From assembly GCA_026120185.1 (NCBI GenBank), contig JANUWF010001819.1, positions 2,108,001 through 2,172,000 of the forward strand: a DNA stretch of 64,000 bases, written 5' to 3'. Below, piece by piece: positions 46,304-59,854 of this stretch; the stretch's first letter is position 1, and the number at the start of each line of letters is the position of its first letter. The notes beneath the pieces are model-generated. The model was given only the letters and a program-made list of their open reading frames with translations, did not search any database and had not been told where the DNA came from. The translations under genes were made by a program, and so were the position numbers. The stretch comes from Voacanga thouarsii. Taxonomy: Eukaryota > Streptophyta > Magnoliopsida > Gentianales > Apocynaceae.

Positions 46304-48047
46304 TGTTGGGAAATATGCCCTCTTAAACTAGGTTTCTGATGTAAATATCGAATATTTTAATAAAAGAATTTATCTTCGGGAATTATTTGTGAATTTACAT
46401 TTTATTTGTGCACAATTACGCTTGGAAAAGATCCATTGTATTTAAGTAAGTGGTCCATGTGAATGGTGGTCTTTCACAATAAGGTATGGATTACGGGTTA
46501 CTTAACACATAAACGTTTGTTCTTAACCGATTGATGAAAATGAGAATCTCATCATATCTAGGTTATTGTGTTATGAATTTCAAATAGAGAATGGCTTACC
46601 TTTGACCAGTGAGTACTCTACTCACTTCATGACATAAACATATTTCGAATACGTAGAATAGGACCTGTAGTAGTGGTTTCTTAAAGTATTATATGATAGA
46701 AACCTAGACTGCTACTGTTACAGCGTGGACTAGTACTCTACGACTTGAGTATGAGTTGGTGGTCTAACAAAGCTAGAAGCATGTACTTTGATATGTTTTA
46801 GTTGAGGTTCTATCGTAGGACCAATACACTTGCATGTTGGGTATATATGATTAGTTAGTTAAAACAGACTTGTACAAGATAGTTTTTGTACTATATTACC
46901 CATTGTGATTGTCTGAACGATCTAAATATCCAGAGCCCTGGGAAACATGGCTTGGATATTTGCTTTAGGATAATTCCCTTAGAAAGCGAAAACAATCCAG
47001 GAAGTCATGAATCATTGGACTAAAAGCCTAAGGATGGTAGATGTCATTTAGAAAGGTGTTAGTACATTTCTTCCTCTCTAATGCACGGCGATGTATAAAG
47101 GGGTATTTTAGTCATTTTACCTATAAGTCAGAAACTTTGCTAACGCGATATTGTCCTTGGGGTCAATATTTCTTTATGGTGATATTAGAAAATATTTAAA
47201 ATACAAAATACAGCTATTTTTATGGTCAGGGTGTTTTGGTCATTTTAGTAGCCAAGGCGGTGTATTTTTTAGTCCCCAATATAGACCATAAGTCCTAATT
47301 ATATACAAGCTAAGGAATTGGTCTAAAATTAAATTAAATTAATTTTATTTTATTTAAGTAGCTTGATTTAATTATTAGGCTAGAATAAAATAAAGGTCTA
47401 CAGAGAGAGAGAATTAATTAAATTAATTTGGTGGATTAATTAATTGTTCAAGGCTTTAGCCCAATTTGAATAATTAAAGATTGACCTAGGACTAAACTAA
47501 TATAGTCTTGTTAATTGGACTAGTTTATTTGAAAAATTAATTATTTACTGAGCCATTTATTTGGTTCTGATTAGAATAATTAATTTGGTTCAAGAGGCTA
47601 AACTAAGAGTACAATGGGACAAATTAAAAAATCCAGTTCAACCAAAGGTTTTATTTAGGTTAAACAAGAGAATAAAGATGTATGTTGTTTTTTCTCTTCT
47701 TCGAGAAAAAAAAAAAAAACAGATAGCCCTCTTTTCACTCTGAGAAATTCCTTAGTCTTATGAGTTTTCACCAAACGTGGATCAGATAGGCTATATATTG
47801 GAAGATCGAGAGAAAAGTTGGCATTAACATACATGCACAGACGTAATAGGAGGCTTGCAGGAATCACACCAGATGTTTCCACCAGTGCACCTACCCCAAT
47901 TCTACATATTCCAATCCAGCCATTTTGAGAACAAGAAGAGGTAAAAAAAAAAAAAATTCTCCCTTTCACGTAAGAAGAGCTGCTGCGTGGTTTTTTTCCT
48001 TGTTCTTCGGTTGGTTTGCTGTGAGTTTGCTTCCTATTTAATCTTCA
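46304..48047 (+). repeat. 5' LTR of copia element G, 1744 bp
   Basis: It begins TGTTGGGAAATATGCCCTC and ends ...TTTAATCTTCA just before the primer site. The first about 340 bp align with 53771-54110. The TA-rich part (about 47280-47560) and poly-A runs near 47705 and 47943 contain no gene. Confidence 0.88.
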
Positions 48048-48049
48048 AT

Positions 48050-48061
48050 TGGTATCAGAGC
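48050..48061 (+). promoter_or_regulatory. Primer-binding site of copia G, tRNA-Met type
   Basis: TGGTATCAGAGC lies two bases after the LTR end. Confidence 0.93.
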
Positions 48062-49850
48062 ATGAAGATTTTGTGCAAATATAGGAAGCATGCATGCTAG
48101 TTAAATAAAACTGGACACATATGTGTGATTAACATATGATCTTTCGTTGGTTTTTGGTATGGATAGAGTCTCTGTTAAACCTCTCAAATAGAGGTATAGG
48201 CTGACCATGTAATCTGGTTTTTTCCCTTAGCATCTCGTGTAAGCCCAATGTTAATAGGTATAGGCGGTTGTTGGTTTTTGTTTTTATTGATTTTGGATTG
48301 AAATCAGATGGCCAAGAGCCGAAAAACAGTCGTAGAGAAAAAAAACCAGAGAACGCATTTGTAGAAAATCGCAACGGAAATCTGAAGGAGAAGGCACTAT
48401 TCATCAGCTCAACTCGGAGAGCTGAGCCACTGACAGGGTTCTGTGCCTGGAGCTAGGCGGCTTTGCTTGGCGTGGCACTTTCAGCTCGGTGGAATTGCAA
48501 TTTGCAATTGGCAATTCATCCGCAATTCGGATTTTGCGCGGGTCGTTTCATTGGAGTAGGTCGATACGTGAGTCACAGATTTGGGTTGCCCATAAGTGCT
48601 CATTCCAGTGCGGCGGGTGTTGTGGACCGCAGTGCAAATGGCCACATTCCAGTGCGGCAGGTGCAGTGAACCAAGGAGAATTTTTTTTTTATTTTTCCTT
48701 GTAATTTTCTTTTTTATTTTGGATTACATACCAGACGAAGTTAATATTTTTGTAATAGTTAATATTCGTGGAATATTTTTGCATGAAAAATATTAGTAAG
48801 GGATTTAGAATTAAACAAGACCACTAATTAATTAATTAATGCGTTTAATTCTATTATTTGGGTACTTAGGTTTAAAAATAGAAAAGCATGAAAACATCTA
48901 CTGCTTTCTAGTGTGCTATTTATTTTTGAGTACCTATATACACATTTTCTCAAAGACCAAAGTCTTTGGGAATAATTTTGACAAGAAAACATTTTTTTTA
49001 CAAATTAAATGGTTATTTTAACTTGAACAAAAATTAATCCTTAGATATTTTCTCAAAGGATTTAATCCTTAACATAGAAAATATATTGGATTTAGATATT
49101 TTTGTAAGTTAAAAGTAGAAATCCATTTTTGTTTTATTTTTGCAAAAGAAAATTTATTTTTTCAAATAAACTTGAGACTAAAGTCTCTAGAAAGTTTTAA
49201 TTGAAAATTTTTTAAACTATTAAGTTTTTAACTTAAATAAAATTAGTCCATTAAAAAAAATCTCTCAAATGATATAAACCTTGACATATAGATTTTAATA
49301 GATTTAGATATTTTATTTTTGAGTTAAGGAAAAACTTAATGAAAATTTTCAAAATGATATTTTTTCAAAAAAACCCTTATTTTAAAAAGACTAAGTGGGA
49401 GAAGAGTTCCAACGGCCCCACGGTTTCCATCACGATTCTCATTAGAAATCGTGGGTCCCTTCACGTTACCCTGGGAGTAAACCCGTATAGGATGGGGATA
49501 CCATAAGGATCTAAATCCAATGGAATGATATAGTTAATAACTCGGGACACGTATTATGATCGGCCAGTCCACGTTAGAGGTTATAGTGCGAGGTATGTCC
49601 ATAGGAAATGAGAGGAAACGGCCATTCCCTCGATGGAGTTATCTTCTAAATCATTACCTAGAAGAGAAATTAATTTCTAGTGGTTAACACACTTAGCTTA
49701 GGGAACTGTTAATCTTCCCAAGAAGCTATGTCAGTTCTCCTAAGAGCCAAATAAATTATATTAAAGTAACTATTATCAGTTTTGATATAAGGATAAAGTG
49801 CACAAATTTATTTTGTTTTCACAAACTAAATCCTTTCTTTTATTTTCATT
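48062..49850 (+). other. Long untranslated leader of copia G
   Basis: About 1.8 kb lies between primer site and gag. The part 48300-48680 is GC-richer than its surroundings and contains an imperfect direct repeat (CATTCCAGTGCGGCGGGTG at about 48601 and CATTCCAGTGCGGCAGGTG at about 48645). Three overlapping short ORFs there are not supported. 48700-49400 is AT-rich. A leader this long is compatible with copia elements, but the GC-rich piece could be captured sequence. Confidence 0.5.
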
Positions 49851-49851
49851 T

Positions 49852-50660
49852 TTTTTAGAAATAGTAGGAGGTTCTTTTAGTCCTTTGGTCGTTATTCTCC
49901 AAGAGAATAAGCTAACGGGTCCAAATTATATGGATTGGAAGAGAAACCTAGACATAATACTCACAGTTGAAGAGTATAAGTATATCCTTTACGAAACCTG
50001 CCATGTTATCGGGGAAGGTTTCACCGCCGAAAAGTGAGAGGCTAAAAAGGCGTGGAAGAAAGCTGACGAAATGGCACGCTGCTATATGTTAGCCTCCATG
50101 TCTAATGTGCTCCAATCAAAACATGAGTACATAGCTTCTGCATATGATATTAGCCAGTCACTAGCCACTATGTTTGCGGACAAGAGCCGGCCCGCAAAGC
50201 AGGAGGCTCTTCGAACAATAATTAACACTAAGATGGTTGAAGAAGCATAAGTAAAAAAGTACATGCTCAAGATGATTGCTGCTTTCGAGGAAACAGAAAT
50301 CTTAGGAGCTGTCATTGACTCCGAGAGCCAAGTGGACATGGTTCTCGAATCTCTACCGGGTTTCTTAACTCAATTCAAGTTGAATTACAACATGAACAAG
50401 TTAAACATAAGTTCAACTGAGTTGATGAATGAGCTCCAGATGGCGGAAAAAGCTATGAAGCCTTAATCAAAAGCAATGATTGCCAATGCTTCTTCCTCTA
50501 AAACTGGGCCCAAGCCTAAAAAGTTTAAAAAGAATAAGAGAAACGCAACGGCCCAGCCCAAAGACAAGCCCAAGGTCAAGTGCTTCAAATGTGGAAAGAA
50601 TGGATATTGGAAAAATGAGTGTCTAGATCTTCAAGCCAAGAAAAACCCCACAGGTAATGT
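49852..50660 (+). pseudogene. Gag of copia G, with zinc knuckle
   Basis: The frame carries a UBN2-type gag (KLTGPNYMDWKRNLDIIL near 49910; ARCYMLASMSNVLQ; SLPGFLTQFKLNYNMNK near 50355) and a basic linker. It ends in a zinc knuckle at about 50580-50621 reading CFKCGKNGYWKNEC, where the expected His is Tyr. In-frame stops occur at 50035-50037, 50248-50250 and 50464-50466. No convincing start codon is seen; the frame may have begun at the ATA near 49860, an ATG-to-ATA change. It would form the particle shell. Confidence 0.88.
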
Positions 50661-51840
50661 TTTCTATCTAGAGTCTATATCAATGGTTGGATCAACTTTC
50701 ACTTGGATTATTGATTCAGAGGCCACTAATCACATCTGTAACTCATTGCAGAGGTTTAGAAAGATTATAAAACTCAAAAAGGGCGAACATGGGCTACACG
50801 TGGGAAATAGAGCATAAGTTTAGGCTCTTACTGTGGGAGAGGTGGATCTTATTTTTTATTGTAAGAGAATAGTGGTTTTAAAAAATATTTTAAATGTACC
50901 AGGATTTTCGACAGAATTTGATTTCAGTTGCGAAACTAATAAATCAAGGATATTCTGTATCTTTCCATTCTGGCATTTCTATTAGTAGAGATGGAGAAAT
51001 TTTATGTACTGGGCACATGTATGGAAATCTATTCTTCTTAAACCCTATTAACAATCAATTAAATAACGCTCAATCTGAACCTTTAATTAGGAAGAGAAAG
51101 ACTAATATCAATGACTTATATCTTTGGCATCTAAGGTTGGGTCATATCAACTAAATCAGGATTCAGAGGTTAATCCATGATGGGCCTTTGGGCTCATTAA
51201 GATTGAAAAATTGGCCTCAATGTGAATCCTGCCTAATGAGAAAGATGACCAAAAGGTCATTTACCCCAAAGGCGAATAGAGCCAAGGAGATATTAAGTTT
51301 TGTTCACACTGATGTTTGTGGTCCCTTATCTACACCAACCAGAGGGAGGTTTGAGTACTTCATCACTTTCACGGATGATTGTACAAGGTTTAGTTATATT
51401 TACCTGATGAGACGAAGTCTGACTCTTTTGACAAATTCAAAGAGTTTAAGGCTGAAGTGGAGCGTTGAACAGGTAAACTAATCAAGACCTTGCGATCATA
51501 TCATAGTGGAGAGTACCTCCTTGGTGAATTCAAGGACTACATGGTACATCATGGGATAGTATCTCAACTTTCTATGCCGGGGACACCGCAGCAAAACAGA
51601 GTAGCTGAGAGAAGGAACAGGACATTGATGGAAATGGTCCGAAGCATGATGTCTCATGCCACTCTTCCAGTATCGTTTTAGGGATATGCCCTAAAAACAG
51701 CGGCATACATTCTGAACTTGGTGCCTTCCAAGTTAGTACCTAGGACTCCCTATGAGATGTGGATTAGGCGTAAACCAAGTCTGAATCATCTTAAGCTATG
51801 GGGTTGTCTAGCTTATGTACTGGTCGAGGGAGATAAATTG
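50661..51840 (+). pseudogene. Protease and integrase of copia G
   Basis: Protease: the active-site stretch reads WIIDSEATNHIC (about 50702-50740), where the Gly after D-S is Glu, expected to inactivate it. A gag-pre-integrase segment (LYLWHLRLGHIN, about 51118-51153) is followed by a TAA. Integrase: zinc-region Cys pair in CESCLMRK, first catalytic Asp in HTDVCGP (about 51304), the position of the second Asp is Tyr (RSYHSGEYL, about 51495), and the Glu remains in RVAERRNR (about 51600). Frameshifts and stops occur at about 50815, 50895, 51153, 51479 and 51679. Confidence 0.88.
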
Positions 51841-53760
51841 GAACCAAGATAAGAATTATGCAATTTTGTTGGGTATCCAAAAGGGACAAAGGGTGGTTAC
51901 TTTTATCATTCTAAGGAGCAGAAAATACTGATCAGTACCAATGTTAGATACTTAGAGGATGATCAAAGTACTTCCACTAAAGGTTCAACTAGGTTGGAAC
52001 TTGAGGAGAAGTTATCTTCAGAATCAACTTCTTCTGACCCGATTATGGAACAAGAAGAGGCACAGCCTTAAAAGCCTATACAAATGGAGTCCCGTCGTAG
52101 TGGGAGAGTGTTTAGGGTTCCAGGGAGATGGACTGGAGAAACTTTTGAGCTAGTCTCCGACTATCAGGAACAAGACCCCACTAGATACGAGAAGGCTATT
52201 GCTGATGCCGATGCAAATCTTTGGCATGAAGCAATGAAAGCCGAGATTGATTCTATGTACTTTAATCAGGTTTGGAATCTTGTAGTTTCACCTGAAGGGA
52301 TGAAACCCATTGGGTGTAAGTGGGTATACAAGAGGAAGAGGGGAGCGGATGGGAATGTGGAAACCTTCAAAGCTAGGCTTGTGGCGAAAGGGTATACTTA
52401 GAAAGAGAGAATCGATTATGAGGAAACCTTTTCCCCGGTAGTTATGCTTAAGTCCATCCGTATCCTCTTTGCCATCGCATACCATTATGACTACGAGATA
52501 TGGCAAGTGGATGTAAAGACGAAATTTTTAAATGGTCATCTTAGTAAAGACATCTGTATGTCCCAATTGGAAGGCTTTATTGCTAAAGGCCAAGAACATA
52601 TGGTTTGCAAGCTTAAGAAGACCATTTATGGACTTAAGCAGGCATCGAGAGTATAGAACATTCGTTTTGATGAGACTGTAAATTCTTACAGTTTTATTCA
52701 AAACGAGGATAAACCATGCGTATAGAGGAAACTTGAAGGCATTAATATGGTTTTTCTTGTCTTGTATGTGGATGACATTCTACTCATTAGAAATGATGTA
52801 AGATCATTGTCATCTACAAAGGTTTGGCTGTCTAGTCAATTCAGTATGAAGGATTTGGGAGAAGCCAGTTACATTCTCGGGATTAGGCTTCCTAGAAATA
52901 GAAAGTAGAGAATGTTAGAATTATCCCAAGTGACATACATTGACAAGATGCTGGCCAAGTACAGTATGGACTCATGCAAGAGAGCTCTAATTCCTTGTAG
53001 ACATGGGTTGTCTTTTTGTTCAAGGGACTACCATAAGTCTCAAGAAGAAAAAGATAGAATGAATAGGATTCCCTATGCTTCGACTGTGGAAAGTCTCATG
53101 TATGCCATGTTATGTATTAGGCCAGATATCTACTTTACCGTAGACTTAGTTAGCAGATATCAGTCAAACTCTGGGGAGGTTCATTGGTAAGCTGTAAAGT
53201 ATATTCTCAAGAACCTCAAGGGAACGAGAGATTATATGCTGGTTTACAGGGCTAATAACTTGATTCCTACAGGATACACAGATTCAGACTTCCAGGCAGA
53301 TAAGGATGAGAGAAAATCCACTAGTGGATATGTTTTCATCTTGTCTGGAGGAGTCATTTCATGGAGGAGTATCAAGCAATCTTACATTGCTGACTCAACT
53401 ATGGAAGCTGAATATGTGGCAGCTTCGGAGGTATCCAAGGAAGCAGTTTGGCTCTGAAAGTTCCTTCCAGAACTTAAAGTCGTGCCACACATGGACAGGC
53501 CGATTATGATGTATTGTGACAACATTGGAGCAGTATCACAATCCAAAGAACCCAAGAACTACAAGAAGGGGAAGCACATCGAGAGAAAGTACCACTTGAT
53601 CCGAAATTTCATCCAGAGACGAGAAATTGCAGTAGAACAAATTGCCTCATAAAATAATCTAGCAGATCTATGCACCAAGTTTTTTGTTGAAAAAGTCTTC
53701 AAGAGACACTTAGATGACATAGAGGTGGGCACCTACGGACTTACTTGATCTTAGAGTGCG
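51841..53760 (+). pseudogene. Reverse transcriptase and RNase H of copia G
   Basis: The linker (51950-52090) leads to the RT: GCKWVYKRKRGADGNVE (about 52312), FKARLVAKGYT followed by TAG (52399-52401), QVDVKTKFLNG, KTIYGLKQAS followed by a TAG near 52657, the catalytic LYVDDILL (about 52762) and LGEASYILGI. The RNase H part shows YTDSDFQADKDERKSTSGY (about 53275), STMEAEYVAASE (about 53395) and YCDNIGA (about 53512). The key YVDD aspartates are intact. In-frame stops near 52399, 52657, 52723, 52906, 53189, 53455 and 53650 disable it. Confidence 0.92.
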
Positions 53761-53770
53761 AGTAGGAGAT

Positions 53771-54137
53771 TGTTGAAAAATATGCCCTCTTAGACTAGGT
53801 TTCTGATTTAAATATCGAATATTTTAATAAAAGAATTTATCTTTGGGAATTGTTTGTGAATTTACATTTTATTTGTGCACAATTACGTTTGAAAAAGACC
53901 CATTGTATTTAAGTAAGCGGTCCATGTAAATGGTCGTCTTTCACAGTAAGGTATAGATCACGAGTTACTTAACACATAAACATTTGTTCTTAACTGATTG
54001 ATGAGAATGGGTATCTCATCATATCTAGATTATTGTGTTATGAATTTCAAATGAAGAATGGCTTACCTTTGGCCAATAAATAGTTCACTCACTTCATGAC
54101 ATAAGAACATTTTATTTGTGCACAATTACGTTTGATG
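53771..54137 (+). repeat. Truncated 3' LTR of copia G with a micro-duplication at its end
   Basis: It starts TGTTGAAAAATATGCCC and follows the 5' LTR for about 340 bp. It then ends in a repeat of TTTATTTGTGCACAATTACG (54112-54131), copied from about 53869-53888 of the same LTR, before joining element F. About 1.4 kb of LTR is missing. Confidence 0.85.
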
Positions 54138-54720
54138 TATGTAATTGTGTGTGTCGGGTTTTAGCACCTCAAGTCTTGGTGTTGCCACAATGGCATCCGT
54201 TGCCATTTGAGACTTGTAGGCATTTAGTTTAGCCCTTCGTCAGTAAAATTCTTCTTAGATGTAAGACGACTCCAAGGTAAACATGGTAGTGCCCCTCGCC
54301 AATAGTGCCTGCCTTGCGTGCTTCAAGCTCACCTTTGAGCTTGGTGACCTTTTGTTGTAGAGTTTCAACCATGAGTCAAATAGCATCGTCTTACTTGAGA
54401 AATCCATCAACGGTCTCGTTGAGCACCCCTTGCATGCCCTCTCGCAACTCATCCCTATCAAGCTGCACCATGCATTGGTCTATCTCCTTCAAACGGTCGT
54501 TATGGTCTGCCATGGCTAGCTCGACCTTTGCTAACCTCTTCTCAAACGCTAACAACGGCTCTTGGGTAGTCAATTTATCTTTTCGGCCTCTACCCCTAGG
54601 ATTCCTCTCAGTCTCCCGTCCAACATGTTTTCCCTCACACTCCACAAGGTTAGAAACGGAAGCCATTAGAGAAGGAAAATGTATCTTGAATGTAAACCAC
54701 ATCCTATGCTTCCAAACCAT
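54138..54720 (-). pseudogene. N-terminal gag of element F
   Basis: The minus-strand frame 54720-54391 (109 codons) has basic and coiled-coil character (RGRGRKDKL, then KRLAKVELAMADHNDRLKEI), followed after a TAA by more coiled-coil sequence (VETLQQKVTKLKGELEA, about 54370-54320). This N-terminal coiled coil is common in Ty3/gypsy gag proteins with a tRNA-Met primer site. The capsid domain is lost at the copia insertion and deletion. A start at the internal Met near 54666 is also possible. Confidence 0.6.
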
Positions 54721-54732
54721 TGCTCTAATATT

Positions 54733-54744
54733 GCTCTAATACCA
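54733..54744 (-). promoter_or_regulatory. Primer-binding site of element F, tRNA-Met type
   Basis: The minus strand reads TGGTATTAGAGC, one change from the usual TGGTATCAGAGC, adjacent to the LTR. Confidence 0.75.
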
Positions 54745-54746
54745 AC

Positions 54747-55975
54747 AACCATCACGAGTTGGCTACTTAACACTAAATAGCCCATGCAGTTCTAGTAAGC
54801 TCAATAACTAACAAGGAGAATTTGCTAGAATAACCTTATCCTAAAGTAGGAAAAATGATATCCCAAACCCAAAGGGAACGTAGGATAAAAAAAGAACAAT
54901 GGAAGTATAGTTGTTAGGTGGCTAAGCATTGGAAGACTATAAAAGTAAGAGAGCTTTTGGGAGGGAATATAAACTTTCACTAAAAACTCACAAACGTGGA
55001 TTCTAACTTGGATTGTTTACAAATAAGAGGGGATTGGCCTATTTATAGGCAAGCCATAGACTTAGAGTGTTCTTGTCCACCTATCCCACTTGTGCAACTT
55101 GCTAGAAGTTTCTACACAACTCTAGCCTACTCTCTTATGTACAAGTTCTAGGCTCTTCCACAATATACAAGATTAGCCTAGAGACTCCTGAAATATTCTA
55201 GAATGTCCTACCAAGTTTGACCAACATTTGACTGTGGGCCCCATTGGGTTCCACCCCAGTCCCCTCCGATCTCCTCTAGACCGTTCCTCTATTTTGACCA
55301 TTTAACTGATTGATCAGTTGACTGTTGGTCCCTTCTGGTCCTGTCTAGAATACTTTGGTACCCTTCGATTCGTTCTAGCTCGTGCTACCTTAGCACCGCC
55401 TGCGTGTCCTATGCCACGTCCCAATTGGCCCATGCTGGTTGCTCAGCTGGTTCCTGTCATATGCCAGCCTTGTGCTGTGCCTGTGTAGCCTATGTTGGAC
55501 GTGTGCCATGCTCATGCTCAATGCGCCCGTCTCGTGTCGTGCCCATGCCATGCCTGTGCTAGGTGCCTGTTCTTTGTGCTTAGCTTATGTTCATCCCGTT
55601 TTTGTCCCAGACTGTCCTTGTTGGCTCTGGGTCCTTCTAGAGTCGGCCCTGGGAGACCATGCTTGTTTTAGCCTATTCTTGTCCCATTCATTCTGGAACC
55701 TCCCAAAACCTTCAAGACCATTCTGTCTCGATCCGTTTTCACTCGTTGGCCTGCATTTGTTCCTTTGGGCATTCATTCCTTCAGTACGTTAATGGTCCAT
55801 CCCTCATGCATGCTTCATCCTAATGTCCCATTTTCATGTTGGTTAACCTCCTCAAATCTCGTTTCTACATGATGGTGCCCATTCCCACACTTAGATACCC
55901 GTTGGCCTTTGTTGGTACCTATCATCCCTTCGGGTCTCAACCTGTCCTTGGGTTATCATGGTGCAGACCATGACA
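54747..55975 (-). repeat. 5' LTR of element F
   Basis: The minus strand starts TGTCATGGTCTGCACCATGA at 55975 and is collinear with the 3' LTR pieces. It contains the plus-strand CCTATTTATAGGC palindrome (about 55040-55052; minus GCCTATAAATAGG), a plausible TATA element of U3/R. ORFs at 55439-55792 and 55591-55776 are fortuitous. Confidence 0.75.
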
Positions 55976-57249
55976 CTAGGATCATGCTATAGTAGCTGCT
56001 TTGGAGTTCTAACATTCTAGTATTAAGATTATCATTTTCTACTGTAATACAACCAGTCTCTTGCTTAGATAATGCGAAGGTGTTAAACTATTATGCTATG
56101 TCAAATCCCATTTTTGAGAACAGAGATTGGAGACCCGAGTGGCCACCGTAAAGGCCCTAGGAAGGAAAACCCTTATCCTAGAACATAAGAGAAGAGAGAC
56201 TTAGTAGAGTAGGAGTCCTGTTAGTTCAAGAGAAGTCTTCAAATTCATAAATGCATGCTCTCTTTTTATATCATAAAACTTGTTTGCAACATTATTTAGT
56301 TTCAATTAAAAGATAGATACTCTTGTTGATCTTTATGTTGTTTTTAGCTCGCCGTTTGCTAAAGAATGAGTCGCACTTTCTAAAAAGGAAATTGTGTGGT
56401 TTGATTCGTCAATTTCCAGTATCATTGTTAAATTTTCCTATTATAGTTGCATTAGTTTGATAGAGTGTAAAATAAAAAATTCAACAAATATGTTAATGAC
56501 ATTTGGTTATTAATAAGTATACGTCTGCGGGTCCTAAACCAGTAAAAAGAGTTACTAAAACTTTAACAAAAGTTACAGAATACACTTATCTCAATCACTA
56601 AGTGATCTCTAGTAAACTCTAACAGAACACTATGATAGTGTTTGTTTGTTAAACTGTAGAAGACTTTTATTGGACCCAAATACCTTAATTGAACTCCCTT
56701 CAATCTTTGTTACTATAGCACAACGGTATTTCGTTTGACTCTAAGAAACCTTTCCACCAAAAAGGTAATTTCTTCTTGCAGAGAAATTATTCAAATCGTT
56801 CAAGAAGATAATAGGTTGTTGTAGGTAATAACTTGAATCAAGAAGCATACTTAAGAAATGAATACCAATAACCTTACAAATTCGAATATTTCTAAATCAC
56901 TCAGAGTATATGCATAAAATCCGCACTCTATTTCTCGCAACCAAGCTCTTAAGGATCTTTCTTTTAGGTCATGCTTCTTCTCGTACCCATAAACCGAAGC
57001 TCGTAGTTGTTTTATATAGAATAAAAGAGTGTTTGTTTCCTTGCAGAGATAGAAGTCTGCTTCAAGATTCTTCTCCTAAATCTTTGCAACTTCTAAGTAG
57101 TCAGATTCGAAGTATACTCAAATACCATGCATCTTGATTTTATCTATCACTAAGATTCGGTCAAGATATATTATGGAATCCTTTTTCTAATCCAACTCCA
57201 ATAAATCACTAATCAGACATTACTAATTCTAATTAAGTAGCTTCAAAAG
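55976..57249. other. Unassigned interval between element F and the J-protein pseudogene
   Basis: It has mixed composition and no recognisable protein on either strand; the 75-codon ORF at 56910-57137 has no recognised motif. It may contain remnants of the pre-insertion locus. Confidence 0.4.
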
Positions 57250-57960
57250 ACTCATCCAATAAACAACGATCCTTAACAGAAATCACCAAGGCCTCTCGGA
57301 TGAAAGCTTTGGAGTTGCACCCAGATAACAGAAGAGACGACCTAAATACACATATTAAATTCCAACAGCTCAATGCATCTTATGAGATTCTCCAGGACCC
57401 GAAAGCGAGAAGATTGTTTGATGATTTCGCTTGGGTGAGAAACTACAACGTTCAACATGAAAGACAACAAAATTCTATGCCGCCAAAAGCTAAACCAAAT
57501 CCTAGCACAGGACCTCATGATAACAAGCAAGAAAGAATGGCTAGAAAGCAAAAGAAGACTTGGACATGCATCGAATTCGGGGGAGTATATATTTTGTGGG
57601 GACAGAGAGAGGTTGCTTTGGGTATCAACATCATGGAGAGTTGGTGAAAATCATACTTTGCTGAGAGTTTGAAAGTATTATTGGGAAAATTTGGTGAAAT
57701 AGATCCATGATAATTATGAATTTTGATAATCGCAACAAAAATTTAGCACTTGTGATAATGGCTTCCAAAGATGCAGCTGCTGCTGCTGTTGCCGCTGGTG
57801 TTGCATCTTGGGAATTCGAGGAATAAAAGAATCCTCCATTCATCCCAACTTAGTCGGCTGCTTCTTCCATCTTTTGTTATGTTCAGCAAAATGAGGAAAC
57901 TTGAGGATTTAAAACATCATTCCGTCCTAGACAAATAAAGAAGTATAAGAGGAGGATAAG
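57250..57960 (+). pseudogene. DNAJC17-like J-domain/RRM protein pseudogene
   Basis: The frame shows J-domain helix II and the HPD loop (EITKASRMKALELHPDN, about 57276-57326), then FQQLNASYEILQDPKARRLFDD (57361-57425), as in plant DNAJC17-type splicing-related co-chaperones. The central region is shortened. RRM-like pieces follow in changing frames: WRVGENHT (about 57633-57657), AESLKVLLGKFGEID (about 57660-57704) and ALVIMASKDAAAAA (about 57747-57790). Helix I before 57250 is missing, no RRM-to-C-terminus frame is intact, and stops at about 57648, 57709 and 57825 break it. An RNA-derived or truncated duplicate is possible; introns were not resolved. Confidence 0.72.

Positions 57961-59854
<1,894 letters not shown>

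Larger units (their letters stand above)
46304..54137 (+). mobile_element. Ty1/copia element G, full coding order, 3' LTR truncated
   Basis: Its parts are a 5' LTR (46304-48047), tRNA-Met primer site (48050-48061), long leader, gag, protease, integrase, RT, RNase H, a short polypurine tract (53761-53770) and the first about 340 bp of a 3' LTR. Integrase before RT is the copia order. It is inserted in the opposite orientation into element F (F sequence resumes at 54138). The 5' flank is GCCCC; no matching duplication is visible because the 3' end is deleted. At least ten in-frame stops and three altered catalytic or zinc residues show it is defective. Confidence 0.9.
42235..55975 (-). mobile_element. 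Ty3/gypsy-type element F, heavily nested
   Basis: Minus-strand order: 5' LTR (55975-about 54747), tRNA-Met-type primer site (54744-54733), gag start (54720-54138), the inserted copia element (54137-46304), a decayed internal remainder (46303-45758), polypurine tract (45757-45745) and 3' LTR (45744-about 42235) that itself carries a hAT-like insert and solo LTR D copy 3. The two LTRs share long collinear blocks (for example TTGGATTGTTTACAAATNAGAGG; TTGACCATTT; GTGTGCCATGCTCATGC; CATTCTGGAACCTC), with roughly one difference in five bases by eye, implying an old insertion. Most of pol is absent, so a large internal deletion occurred. Confidence 0.72.

Noticed and set aside
48463..48796. Three overlapping plus-strand ORFs with Cys/Gly-rich products
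   Set aside because: They sit in the copia leader around a direct repeat; overlapping frames and no known motif argue against a gene.
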